Positions 1 through 8,419 of a stretch of DNA of 64,000 nt are shown piece after piece. Both the position numbers and the translations under genes were made by a program. Position 1 is the first letter of the stretch; every line of letters begins with the position of its first letter. Location of the stretch: positions 2,852,001 through 2,916,000 of the forward strand of contig NZ_LGRO01000001.1 in NCBI RefSeq assembly GCF_001280565.1, read 5' to 3'. Below the pieces are notes generated by a model. The model did no database searches. It was not told the origin of the DNA and was given only the letters and a program-made list of their open reading frames with translations. The DNA comes from Sulfobacillus thermosulfidooxidans. GTDB taxonomy: Bacteria > Bacillota > Sulfobacillia > Sulfobacillales > Sulfobacillaceae.

Positions 1-2
1 AT

Positions 3-749
3 ATACCGCCAGAAAGCCCCCGTGAAGAGGCCCAACAAATGGTCATGGGAGCTTGGTCTCTTCAGCCTCCCACTCGGTATGAATGGGCGAAACAGGCTCT
101 AACGATTGATCCGCATTGTAGTGATGCATATTTAATTCTTGCTGAAACCACATCGACATGGCGCAAACAACGCCGGTATTTTGAACAAGCAGTGGCTGCG
201 TGTGATGCATGGATTGGCCCTTATCAAGAAACCCTAAAAAAAGAAGGCGCTCCGGCTTCATTATATGGCATCGTCGAAACGCGGCCCTGGTTTCGTAGCA
301 AAATGGCCTTGGCTCGGATTTTGTATGAGGGCGGATTTTTTAGTGAAGCCTTAGACATTTATAACGAAATGCTCAAATGGGATCCTGAGGATCATTTGGC
401 CGTGCGTTACGATTTGATTGAACTCTTTCATGACCAGGATGATATTGATAGGTTAGTTGCGTTGCTCGATCAATTTGCTGAAGACACGACGACGTTTATG
501 GCCTATGAAAGATTATGGGTTGCTGTCTATTATCAAAGCGATGATATGTTAGAACAATTGAATCACGCTTACGAGGCCAATCCCTACTTCGTCGAGGTGA
601 TAACTAATAGGGTATTGCCTTCGGATTCGCCTTATCTCACAGTTGGCAGTGTAGACGAAGCGGCGGCCTATTTTGATATGGCGGTACCGTGGTGGCTCAA
701 ACGCCAAGATATATTAGCCTGGGTTGTGACGCATTGGCCGCGAACCTAG
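3..749 (+). CDS. TPR-like repeat protein, 5'-partial
   Basis: The reading frame is open to the left edge of the window (codons from base 3 read IPPESPREEAQQ before the first ATG at 39), so the N-terminus lies outside. The visible ~248 residues are helical with TPR-like pairs, for example WAKQALTIDPHCSDAYLILAE and ALDIYNEMLKWDPEDHLAVRYDLIEL (given in parts: ALDIYNEML, WDPEDHLAVRYD). Such repeats usually mediate protein-protein contacts; no catalytic motif is visible. It ends at a TAG followed within 10 bases by a hairpin. The partner and cellular role cannot be told from the sequence. Confidence 0.75.
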   Translation: MPPESPREEAQQMVMGAWSLQPPTRYEWAKQALTIDPHCSDAYLILAETTSTWRKQRRYFEQAVAACDAWIGPYQETLKKEGAPASLYGIVETRPWFRSKMALARILYEGGFFSEALDIYNEMLKWDPEDHLAVRYDLIELFHDQDDIDRLVALLDQFAEDTTTFMAYERLWVAVYYQSDDMLEQLNHAYEANPYFVEVITNRVLPSDSPYLTVGSVDEAAAYFDMAVPWWLKRQDILAWVVTHWPRT

Positions 750-755
750 AATAAA

Positions 756-808
756 ACACATGATCTCATGCTTTTTTTCGCATACCTTCGGCGATGAGAA
801 TCATGTGT
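756..808. terminator. Hairpin between convergent genes
   Basis: ACACATGAT (756-764) pairs with ATCATGTGT (800-808), extended by CTCAT/ATGAG with one bulged A. The loop contains a run of seven T. It lies between the ends of two convergent genes, so it probably acts as a bidirectional transcription terminator. There is no clean T-tract after the right arm. Confidence 0.5.
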
Positions 809-843
809 CATTTAAAGTTTAAAACGTCTGCATCTTGACACAT

Positions 844-1776
844 TTACAATTGGCTCGTATCGGTAAGATCGGGTTTACGAAAACTTCTTAGTGAAAAATA
901 TCGCTGATTTTGAAAAGGTTTACCATGATGAACCACATCACTAGCAAGAGTCAACGTGTCTTGATCGTTTGGTGACGACAGAAAATATATGTCATGTCGT
1001 TCGCCAAGACGCGAATCGTTCTGATTTTGCATTGCGTTTATCAAAGTATTCAAAGAGGCAGATGAATTAGGGCTCGGGGTCAATTCCACATTGGACAAAT
1101 GATTAAGAATCTTGGGGATTTGGTTTTTAATCGTTTTGTTCAAATAAAATCCCATATGGGAAGCCTCTCGAAATGTACGGTTTGGTTGGCAAATGTATGC
1201 ATGATAGTCATGATAGTCTTTCCATGCTACTCGAGCTGGCACAATGACCACCATCGGTTCGGAGTGATGAATCAGCCCTGCTTCTTCAAGAAATTCGGTA
1301 AATTCGACGAGCAAATACCGTTCAGTTGATGTTAATCGCAATGGTGATTCTTGTGGATCCAGAAGACCGACTAGGACATCATACAAGGTATTAAAGTTAC
1401 TCCAGACCACACCGTGGTGATGGTACTTGACTAACGCGGCTGGTTCAGTGGCATCCGGTGTGAGAACGATAAGGCGTTGAAGACTTGTTGCCGTATTATT
1501 TAAGAGTTGAATATGTGCTTGAATTTGTTTTTCATTTACCGCATTTGTGACGCGTTTGACTTCGAACCAGTAGCTAAATGAGCTCGATATTCGGGCATCA
1601 GGGCGAGACGTGTTTCCTTGGGGTTGATTTTCAAAGACTATCAAATCGGTTTCCGGTTCCTCAATGAGCGTTTGGATAATAAATTGCATAACTGGCATTC
1701 TTAATTGTTTTAATACCGCCAATAACGTGGATGTGATTTGGTTTTCAGGTTGACTATATGTGGAAAAGATTGACAT
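844..1776 (-). CDS. PD-(D/E)XK nuclease-like protein
   Basis: 310 residues from the ATG at 1776, chosen because GGGAGGT sits about 6 bases upstream; an earlier in-frame start would bury this site. Around residues 59-74 the motif PD-(11 residues)-EVK (RPDARI...FEVKR) fits the PD-(D/E)XK nuclease core, preceded by acidic residues at 39-43 in a helix. The family covers restriction, repair and transposon nucleases, so the exact role is open. It could be an orphan restriction-like or a degenerate, non-catalytic member. No methylase or other defence gene is adjacent; the gene stands alone, convergent with the TPR-like gene. Confidence 0.55.
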   Translation of the reverse strand: MSIFSTYSQPENQITSTLLAVLKQLRMPVMQFIIQTLIEEPETDLIVFENQPQGNTSRPDARISSSFSYWFEVKRVTNAVNEKQIQAHIQLLNNTATSLQRLIVLTPDATEPAALVKYHHHGVVWSNFNTLYDVLVGLLDPQESPLRLTSTERYLLVEFTEFLEEAGLIHHSEPMVVIVPARVAWKDYHDYHAYICQPNRTFREASHMGFYLNKTIKNQIPKILNHLSNVELTPSPNSSASLNTLINAMQNQNDSRLGERHDIYFLSSPNDQDTLTLASDVVHHGKPFQNQRYFSLRSFRKPDLTDTSQL

Positions 1777-2126
1777 AGTGACCTCCCTTTCCTTCAAAAT
1801 AAAATGTGGATTTTTACAAATTTGACATGATCATTATATCTTTATGGGTTTATCGAGCTAAAGAAGTTTTTTGGAAAAATCTATTATTTTTGCCGGTAGA
1901 TTACAAGTCATTCTCGGGAATCGCTTAAAAACAGTTCCATCTTGATGTCCATAACCATTTGGAACAGAAGCCCTATCTAGTAGACTTAGAAATATAGCGC
2001 AAATCTTAAATTTGCTTTTGTAAAGTCAATACCGTGAGCTGACAATGCTACGACTCTGGGCGATAGCAAGTTTGTCTGCAAAACCGTAGGACTAAAAGCC
2101 TTGGTAATGGATGTGGCTCTAAGGAG

Positions 2127-2234
2127 ATGAGAATAATTCCTATTTTATGGGGGACGTGGGCTGGATCTGTATTTACGGGACTTGCCGTGGGATCAGCCAT
2201 CTCCCAAATAACAAATGCTATTGCGCCGGATTAG
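2127..2234 (+). CDS. Possible 35-aa hydrophobic peptide
   Basis: ATG at 2127 follows AAGGAG directly (AAGGAGATG, so spacing is unusually short). The peptide (MRIIPILWGTW... ending NAIAPD) has one hydrophobic, glycine-rich segment that could span or enter a membrane. It follows a stretch with short inverted repeats. No family is recognised. It may be chance; the tight ribosome site argues against efficient translation. Confidence 0.22.
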   Translation: MRIIPILWGTWAGSVFTGLAVGSAISQITNAIAPD

Positions 2235-2465
2235 GTTCCTAAAAGATTAGTCGAATCAATCTTCAGGAGGCAATGCGAGAGTAAGTCGAGATGAACAGTT
2301 ATCGTCTACCCATTGTTGTCGTCTCAGGTCGGGTTCTTACGAAAAGTTTCGGCGATGCGAAATATAAAGTTCTTGATGAGCGGAATTCCTGAATAACATT
2401 GAGGTTATGGGTTGCACAGGAGATTAATCGAGTGGTTGAGATCATGTATTGGCTGACAAAACAAG

Positions 2466-2492
2466 AAGACCTGTTCACCACCAACAGGTCTT
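2466..2492 (-). terminator. Hairpin after slipin gene
   Basis: AAGACCTGTT (2466-2475) and AACAGGTCTT (2483-2492) form a perfect 10-bp stem with a 7-base loop. Read on the minus strand it lies 54 bases past the slipin stop and is followed by CTTGTTTTG, a weak T-rich tail. Confidence 0.55.
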
Positions 2493-2545
2493 AGCCACAT
2501 AAAATAAATGGAAATGGCAATGATGCCGGGCGTCTACCGAATATG

Positions 2546-3358
2546 CTAGACAGGCTGAACGAGAGCTTCTTTCAGCAGTTCAGTTGCCATGGCTGTGGCA
2601 TTTTCGGTCGGGATGATGTCATTCGAGCGCATCATATCCATTAACTCCGTAGGTAAAAATAACAAGGTATTTTTATCTGACTTGACCGCTTCTAACAGCA
2701 CGTTAAGACCTCGTAGACGAAAGGCAACGGTGGACGATTCATATAATTTTGCCGCCTTCACAAATTCCTCGGCCGCGACGACTTCGGCTTCTCCGTAAAT
2801 GCGTCTCGCACCTTTTTCGGCTTGTGCTTGGGCCTTCCGGCTTAAGATGTCTTGCAGTGAAGCAGGAATTTCCAAATCACGAATCTCTACGTTTTGCACC
2901 TCAATCCCCCATGATGCGGCACGAGCCCGGATTTGGGCGGCGATATCTTCGTCTAGGCGCCTTTGATCGGACAACAGTTGTTCTAAATCACTGCGACTGA
3001 CGATGTCGCGAAGGGTGGTTTGTGCTGCCAAGTCAATGGTGGCTTGATAGTTTTTCACTTCGATCATGGCTTTCTTGACATCGACCACTCTCCAAAACAG
3101 GACAGCTAATAATGTAACGGGAACTTTGTCCTTCGAAAGCGTTCCCTCTGTGCGAAATTCTGTCGTCGTTATGCGCTTATCGACGATAACGGCTCGCTGA
3201 AACCCGCTCCACACAATATGAAGACCGGGTCCCTGATTGTGAGTATATTGGCCAAGCGTAAAAACGAGCATTTCATCCCACTGTTTCACGATTTTGACCG
3301 AGGTGATGGCATAAATCAAGAGAACAACACTAACAGCCGCAAGGGCGATATCAATCAT
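2546..3358 (-). CDS. Slipin / stomatin-like SPFH-domain protein
   Basis: 270 residues from ATG 3358, preceded by AAGGAG at 7-base spacing; the open frame continues far upstream but that part is not protein-like. Residues 1-22 form one membrane anchor (MIDIALAAVSVVLLIYAI), followed by the SPFH/band-7 domain (QWDEMLVFTLGQYTHNQGPGLHIVWSGFQ, shown by QGPGLH and VDKR), a helical stretch rich in Ala/Glu (KAQAQAEKGARR) and a short tail. Slipins organise membrane microdomains and often partner with an NfeD-type protease; no NfeD gene is adjacent here. It is transcribed alone, divergent from the NCS1 permease. Confidence 0.85.
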   Translation of the reverse strand: MIDIALAAVSVVLLIYAITSVKIVKQWDEMLVFTLGQYTHNQGPGLHIVWSGFQRAVIVDKRITTTEFRTEGTLSKDKVPVTLLAVLFWRVVDVKKAMIEVKNYQATIDLAAQTTLRDIVSRSDLEQLLSDQRRLDEDIAAQIRARAASWGIEVQNVEIRDLEIPASLQDILSRKAQAQAEKGARRIYGEAEVVAAEEFVKAAKLYESSTVAFRLRGLNVLLEAVKSDKNTLLFLPTELMDMMRSNDIIPTENATAMATELLKEALVQPV

Positions 3359-3966
3359 CGGATAACTCCTTCTATATGAACTCGGTACTCTAATGAGATC
3401 TTGGGTTTCCTGAGGCGTCACGCACATTCGCGGAGATACATTGAGTATACGTCTTTTTGCCACAAAGATGTAAAAATTAAAAATATTGCGATCTAATAAT
3501 AATGAATGCGAAGGGTATTGATAAATTCTAAGGAGTAAGAGCTCATGCGAGTTTATGGTTAAGGTGTCGATGAAAATCGACGAAACGTAATGACGACAAA
3601 CATGACTCATTATTGATCGGATTCGGGGATTAAGGTGAGAATGCCCAAGAAGATTACCGTGTGAATACGTGCTGAAGTTTGCTCTGCCCCATAACCCACT
3701 CGCTCTATTTTCCATGAGTGAATTAATATTCATATGGTATGCATACCGCAACACGATGGAGTCTGGTTGGAAATGGAGATAATTGACATATTTACAGTTT
3801 TTGGTGGGCGTATTTTGTTCACATAACCAAATTTATGACGCGGCTCTTGATACTCAATATTAAATAAGTATACAGTTAAAGAGGAATGATACAACCTCTT
3901 GTGGTACCACGTCCATTCAATCAATGAGTATAGACAACATGTCGTTTGACATCGGAGGAGATTTTC
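3359..3966. promoter_or_regulatory. Divergent intergenic region with a 12-bp palindrome
   Basis: About 600 AT-rich bases between the divergent slipin and NCS1 permease genes. The perfect palindrome GGTATGCATACC (3736-3747) stands out as a possible operator for a GntR- or similar dimeric repressor. The two long ORFs crossing this region on the minus strand have no recognisable protein character. Confidence 0.4.
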
Positions 3967-5523
3967 ATGGCACAAAAACAAATTACGGCTAAAGATCGCC
4001 GTGAAGACTACGCATTGCGTTATGTTCCCGAAAGTTTTCGCCTTTGGCACTGGTCGAGTATCTTTAGCGTTTTTATCGGCGTGTCAACCGCGATGTTTTT
4101 TCTTGCTTGGGGTGGACAGCTCACCTTGGAATACGGGACTTGGCCCACAATATGGGGAATGGTTTTTGGGGTCCTGTTAATTGGTTCCGTGGGTTTCTTC
4201 TTCAGTTGGGTCGGCAGCCGCACAGGACTTGATAGCGACCTTATCACCCGAGGCAGTGGCTATGGATTTATGGGGTCCGCCATTGCATCCTTGGTGTATA
4301 GCTTTAACTATATTATGTTCTTTGCATTTGAAGGGTCGATTTTGGTAGCGGCACTTCAGACAGCCGCTCCGCATGTTCCCATTCTCGTGTGGGAACTCCT
4401 TATCGGCGTAACGTTTTTGGTTTTAGCGATTTGGGGAATGAGTTTTCTCAGCTGGCTGATGTGGGTCACATTGCCCATTTATGTGATAGCTGTGGCCTTA
4501 GTCTTTTCTCATGCGGCCCATGTGAGTCATCCGGTTCCCTGGCTGTCCTATAAGCCCGCCCACGCCCCATCCACGTCGGCTGGACCCATTTTTCTGCAAT
4601 TGGGCGCGACCGTATTCGCCTTGATTAGTATGGCGACGCAAGGCGCCGATTTAGGACGTTTTGTGCGGAAAAAAGATCAACTCGTGGGCTCGATCTTTAA
4701 TGGCTATGTGGTGATGATTGTCACATTTCTCGGAGTGGTTCTTCTTGGTTCATATTTTGGATTGGAATTTCATCAAACGAATCCAGGAACGTATTTTAGT
4801 GGGGTTTTAGGAATTGGCGGCGTCTTGACCGTCATCATTACTCAACTGCGAATCAATACGATCAATGTTTACAGCGGATCGTTAGCCTATTCGAACTTCT
4901 TTTCGCGGGTATTTCACTTTACTCCGGGACGCCAGTGGTGGGGAATCCTGACGGCAGTGCTCGGCACATTGCTGATGATGGGCAACATTTTTGCGCACAT
5001 GCTTCAGGTCCTAACGTTTGAAGGTGTGTTTATTATTGCCTGGGCTATGAGCGTGGTATCGGACACGATCTTTAATAAGTGGTTACTCAAAATTAATCCG
5101 CGTCCTTATGAATACAAGCGAGCCTTTCTTCCTCATTTTAACCCAGTGGGAGTCGGAACACTGCTCTTGGCGCTTGTTTTTGCCGCACCTTTAGCATTTG
5201 GGATAGCAGGTCCTGAAGGAGAAAGTTTAGCGCCATTTGTGTCAGCGGGTCTTGGGCTGATTTTCCCGCCCATTATTGCTTTGGCATTAAAAGGAAGGCC
5301 ATATCACACCGCCTCTTCGGCGACGGTTCCCGAGACTTCCGAAACAACGCTTCAGTGTATACGGTGTCATGAATATTTTGAGACGATTGACATGGTGATG
5401 TGTCCTTTTCATGAAGGGGCTTTATGTTCTGTGTGCTGCGGATCGAACGCGGAATGTCATGATATGTGCAAAGCTGAGCCCAATATGGAGTTGACAATCA
5501 AAGTCGAACAACCCTCGATTTAA
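3967..5523 (+). CDS. NCS1-family permease with Cys-rich C-terminal tail
   Basis: 518 residues from ATG 3967 (GGAGGAG at 3954-3960, 6-base spacing). About twelve hydrophobic segments and the N-terminal pattern NCS1 transporters share (RYVPESFRLWHW, then GSRTGLDSDLITRGSGYG) point to a nucleobase, allantoin or hydantoin symporter. The last ~60 residues are soluble and Cys-rich: CIRC-H, CPFH, CSVCC, CHDMC. From memory, a similar CSxCC...CHDxC block occurs where NCS1-like permeases are fused to histidine kinases; here no kinase follows. It heads an apparent operon with DUF1445 and hyuAB, so the substrate may be a cyclic amide. Confidence 0.85.
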   Translation: MAQKQITAKDRREDYALRYVPESFRLWHWSSIFSVFIGVSTAMFFLAWGGQLTLEYGTWPTIWGMVFGVLLIGSVGFFFSWVGSRTGLDSDLITRGSGYGFMGSAIASLVYSFNYIMFFAFEGSILVAALQTAAPHVPILVWELLIGVTFLVLAIWGMSFLSWLMWVTLPIYVIAVALVFSHAAHVSHPVPWLSYKPAHAPSTSAGPIFLQLGATVFALISMATQGADLGRFVRKKDQLVGSIFNGYVVMIVTFLGVVLLGSYFGLEFHQTNPGTYFSGVLGIGGVLTVIITQLRINTINVYSGSLAYSNFFSRVFHFTPGRQWWGILTAVLGTLLMMGNIFAHMLQVLTFEGVFIIAWAMSVVSDTIFNKWLLKINPRPYEYKRAFLPHFNPVGVGTLLLALVFAAPLAFGIAGPEGESLAPFVSAGLGLIFPPIIALALKGRPYHTASSATVPETSETTLQCIRCHEYFETIDMVMCPFHEGALCSVCCGSNAECHDMCKAEPNMELTIKVEQPSI

Positions 5524-5566
5524 CTTCTAAGGCGTCTGGGGTAATCGTAAGCTGAGGGGTGATGAC

Positions 5567-6376
5567 ATGATGGATTTGGCTTCCCTGACGGCCGTTGAAG
5601 CCCGAGATCTTATCCGCAAAGGGTCTTTTAACGGTCCTACCTCAGGTATGGCTTTAGGCTATGTTCAGGCCAATTTGGTGATCTTGCCAAAACACCTGGC
5701 CGATGACTTTTATGAATTTTGTCAAAAAAATCCGGCGCCCATGCCTGTTTTGGACCGGTGTGAACCCGGCGATTTTATTCCCCGCACCGTCGCACCGACA
5801 GCGGATTTGCGCACCGATCTGCCCCGGTACCGTGTTTACCGGAAGGGGGTATGCACGGAGGAACCCACTGATTTGAGGGCCATTTGGGCTGATGATTTTG
5901 TGGCTTTTGTTTTAGGGTGTAGTTTTACCACTGAACAGCAGTTGCTGCACCATGGGGTTCGGTTACGGCATTTGGAGCAAGGAAGAAATGTGCCCATGTT
6001 CAAAACGTCAATACTGTGTCAGCCATCACACGATTTTCACGGACCATTGGTGGTTTCGATGCGGCCGATTGCCAAAGACCAGGTCGCACGAGCTCAGGAT
6101 ATTACGTCCCATTATCCGTTGGCTCATGGAGCTCCTGTGCACATCGGCGATCCGGCCGCACTCGGGATCTGGGATTTAAGCCATCCGGATTATGGCGACG
6201 GCATTGAGCTAAAGGATGATGAGGTGCCGGTGTTTTGGGCTTGCGGAGTCACTCCGCAAGCGGTGATTGAGCAGATCAAACCGGACATTGCCATAACCCA
6301 TGCGCCTGGGCATATGTTTATTACCGATTTGCGGGATGATGACATTCGTGATTGCGAGTTCATGGCTCTCGGTTGA
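5567..6376 (+). CDS. DUF1445 protein, D-glutamate cyclase-like
   Basis: 269 residues; start ATGATG at 5567/5570 behind GGGGTGA. The sequence matches the UPF0317/DUF1445 family over its whole length (RDLIRKGSFNGPTSGMALGY near the N-terminus, FVLGCSFTTEQ in the middle, ITHAPGHMFITDL at the end). Bacterial members are often labelled putative hydro-lyases; the vertebrate homologue DGLUCY turns D-glutamate into 5-oxo-D-proline. It lies 43 bases after the permease and 23 bases before hyuA, and an oxoprolinase-type enzyme follows, which fits cyclic-amide metabolism. The reaction here is inferred from family and context. Confidence 0.8.
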   Translation: MMDLASLTAVEARDLIRKGSFNGPTSGMALGYVQANLVILPKHLADDFYEFCQKNPAPMPVLDRCEPGDFIPRTVAPTADLRTDLPRYRVYRKGVCTEEPTDLRAIWADDFVAFVLGCSFTTEQQLLHHGVRLRHLEQGRNVPMFKTSILCQPSHDFHGPLVVSMRPIAKDQVARAQDITSHYPLAHGAPVHIGDPAALGIWDLSHPDYGDGIELKDDEVPVFWACGVTPQAVIEQIKPDIAITHAPGHMFITDLRDDDIRDCEFMALG

Positions 6377-6399
6377 CAAGGTCAGAGGATGGTGATGGT

Positions 6400-8382
6400 G
6401 TGATCCGTGTCGGCGTTGACGTTGGCGGTACTTTTACCGATTTTTGGGTATTTGATGGAACCGATGTCCGTCAGCATAAGGTGCTATCCACCCCGAAAAA
6501 TCCGGAAGAAGCCGTGTTGCAAGGATTAAAAGATCTCCAAATAGTGGATTCGGCGTTGATTATTCATGGGTCGACGGTCGCAACCAATGCCTTTTTAGAA
6601 CGCAAAGGAGCGCGCGTCGCACTCGTTACCACGGCGGGGTTTGAAGATGTGCTTGAGATTGGCCGGCAGAACCGGATTGGTATTTATGATCTTCACGTGA
6701 AAAAAGCTGATGTGTTCGTGCCTAGGGACGGACGTTTTGGCGTCAGCGAGAGGATAACGTGGGATGGGCAAGTTCTGATATCCCTTAGTTCAGGGGAATT
6801 GGATAATCTCGTCCAACGTCTTAAGACGTACAGGCCGGATGCACTGGCCATCGTCCTCTTGCACTCTTATGTTAATCGGGTTCACGAAGAGCAGATCGTG
6901 AAAGCTCTTGCGACGGAATATCCCTATATTTTTGCCTCGGCCCATGTTAATCCAGAACATCGAGAATATGAACGAACGAGTACGACCGTGATTAGCGCCT
7001 ATGTGGCACCCATCGTCTCCGGCTATTTAGACAAGTTGTCTCAGGCCACCGGACCCTCTCTTCGGGTCATGTCCTCTGCTGGGGGACATATGTCCCCTGC
7101 CCGGGTCTTGGATCAGCCTTCTTCCATGATGCTATCCGGTCCCGCAGGCGGGGCCGTGGCGTCTTGGGAAATTGCCAGGGCGCTGGGCTATGAAAAGATT
7201 GTTACTTTTGACATGGGCGGAACCAGTACGGATGTCGCGATGATTTCGGGAGGGATTCCTATTACCCGCGAGATGCACTTTGATCATCTTCCCCTTCGGG
7301 CACCAATGGTCGATATTCATACCGTGGGAGCGGGAGGCGGTTCGATTGCATCGTTTGACCGGGGCGGAAATCTTAAAGTGGGTCCCCAATCGGCTGGGGC
7401 GTTGCCAGGTCCTGCTTGCTACGGGCGCGGTGGAAATCATGTGACGGTAACCGATGCCAATTTATTGCTGGGCCGACTTGACGGGGATCATTTTCTCGGG
7501 GGCAAGATGACCTTGGATGTCAGGGCCTGCGAAAAGGCTTTTGAGCTGCTGGTAGATGACGGACGCCAACAGGGAATCGAGACGTCCCCGGATGAGTTGG
7601 CGGAAGGCATTCTTGAGGTGGTGAATGCGGCGATGGCACGTGCCATTCGACGGGTAACGGCCATGAAAGGGGTCGATCCCGCACAGTTTGTGCTCTTTAG
7701 TTTTGGTGGCGCAGGGGGACTGCACGCAGTCCAGTTGGCGAATATGCTCGGCATTGAGGAAGTGCTTGTGCCCTTAGATGCCGGTACGTTAAGTGCTCAG
7801 GGACTTGCCAGATCCCAAGCCTATGCGGATTCCTTGGTGAGCATTTTAGAGCGCATGGATGAGATAGAGCCCGAAGATATGGCAAGAATATGGAATCATT
7901 TGCAAGAACATACCGTCCGGCAACTGCAAAGTGAAGGGTATGAGAGTGACCAAATTCAGTCATCCTTTTTCTTAGATCTTCGCTATAAGGGAGAATCCTA
8001 TGAAATTCTAACTCCGTGGCAAGGGAGTTTAGCCGATACGGCCGAGCGCTTTCATCAGCTCCACGAACAATATTATCTTCAATCTCAAAGAGATTTACCG
8101 GTGGAATGCGTCAATGCGTATGTGCGTTCAGTGTCTTTGGATGACCCACTACCCTTGCCTCTTTGGCCTAATCATGCAGCGGGCAAAGCATTTACCACCC
8201 GCAAGATGCGGTTTTCAGGAGAACTGATGAGTGCTCCATGCTATCAGCGTACAGACCTTGGGCCAGAACAGCACATAGAAGGGCCGGCGTTAATCATTGA
8301 GCCGACCTCAACGATTTTAGTGCCACCAGCGTTTCAAGCCCAGGTTGATACCTACGGGATTATTCATATTACCCCACAGTGA
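6400..8382 (+). CDS. hyuA: Hydantoinase / 5-oxoprolinase subunit A
   Basis: 660 residues from GTG 6400, the codon directly before IRVGVDVGGTFTDF, the phosphate-binding motif that opens all HyuA proteins. A second actin-like ATP site is seen as VTFDMGGTSTDVAMI and the glycine-rich HTVGAGGGSIAS. Length matches the family (about 650-700). HyuA with HyuB hydrolyses ATP to open 5-oxoproline, hydantoin or related rings (or, as acetone carboxylase relatives, carboxylates ketones). The hyuB start follows 37 bases on, so both are translated from one message. Substrate is not decidable from the sequence. Confidence 0.9.
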   Translation: MIRVGVDVGGTFTDFWVFDGTDVRQHKVLSTPKNPEEAVLQGLKDLQIVDSALIIHGSTVATNAFLERKGARVALVTTAGFEDVLEIGRQNRIGIYDLHVKKADVFVPRDGRFGVSERITWDGQVLISLSSGELDNLVQRLKTYRPDALAIVLLHSYVNRVHEEQIVKALATEYPYIFASAHVNPEHREYERTSTTVISAYVAPIVSGYLDKLSQATGPSLRVMSSAGGHMSPARVLDQPSSMMLSGPAGGAVASWEIARALGYEKIVTFDMGGTSTDVAMISGGIPITREMHFDHLPLRAPMVDIHTVGAGGGSIASFDRGGNLKVGPQSAGALPGPACYGRGGNHVTVTDANLLLGRLDGDHFLGGKMTLDVRACEKAFELLVDDGRQQGIETSPDELAEGILEVVNAAMARAIRRVTAMKGVDPAQFVLFSFGGAGGLHAVQLANMLGIEEVLVPLDAGTLSAQGLARSQAYADSLVSILERMDEIEPEDMARIWNHLQEHTVRQLQSEGYESDQIQSSFFLDLRYKGESYEILTPWQGSLADTAERFHQLHEQYYLQSQRDLPVECVNAYVRSVSLDDPLPLPLWPNHAAGKAFTTRKMRFSGELMSAPCYQRTDLGPEQHIEGPALIIEPTSTILVPPAFQAQVDTYGIIHITPQ

Positions 8383-8419
8383 CAGACATCTTGGACCTAT
8401 GAAGGGAGGCTGCTACGAA

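Larger units (their letters stand above)
1777..2545. other. Non-coding or decayed stretch
   Basis: No long gene. A 35-codon hydrophobic ORF starts at 2127 (+) and a 32-codon ORF (about 2291-2389, +) reads like the start of an ABC ATPase (VLTKSFGDAKYKVLDE). Short stems are visible: GCAAAT/ATTTGC at 1999-2015 followed by TTTTG, CTACG/CGTAG near 2048-2088, and AGCC/GGCT just before the 2127 start. Overall it looks like a mixture of a leader and gene debris. Confidence 0.4.

Noticed and set aside
1981-2130. Cyclic-di-GMP (GEMM) riboswitch
   Set aside because: GGACTAAAAGCC resembles part of the motif, but the paired GGCAAACC/GAAA hairpin and the 3' strand cannot be placed convincingly.
3359-3754. 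Long N-terminal extension of the slipin open frame
   Set aside because: Sequence upstream of ATG 3358 has no protein character, and the good ribosome site plus the membrane anchor start at 3358.
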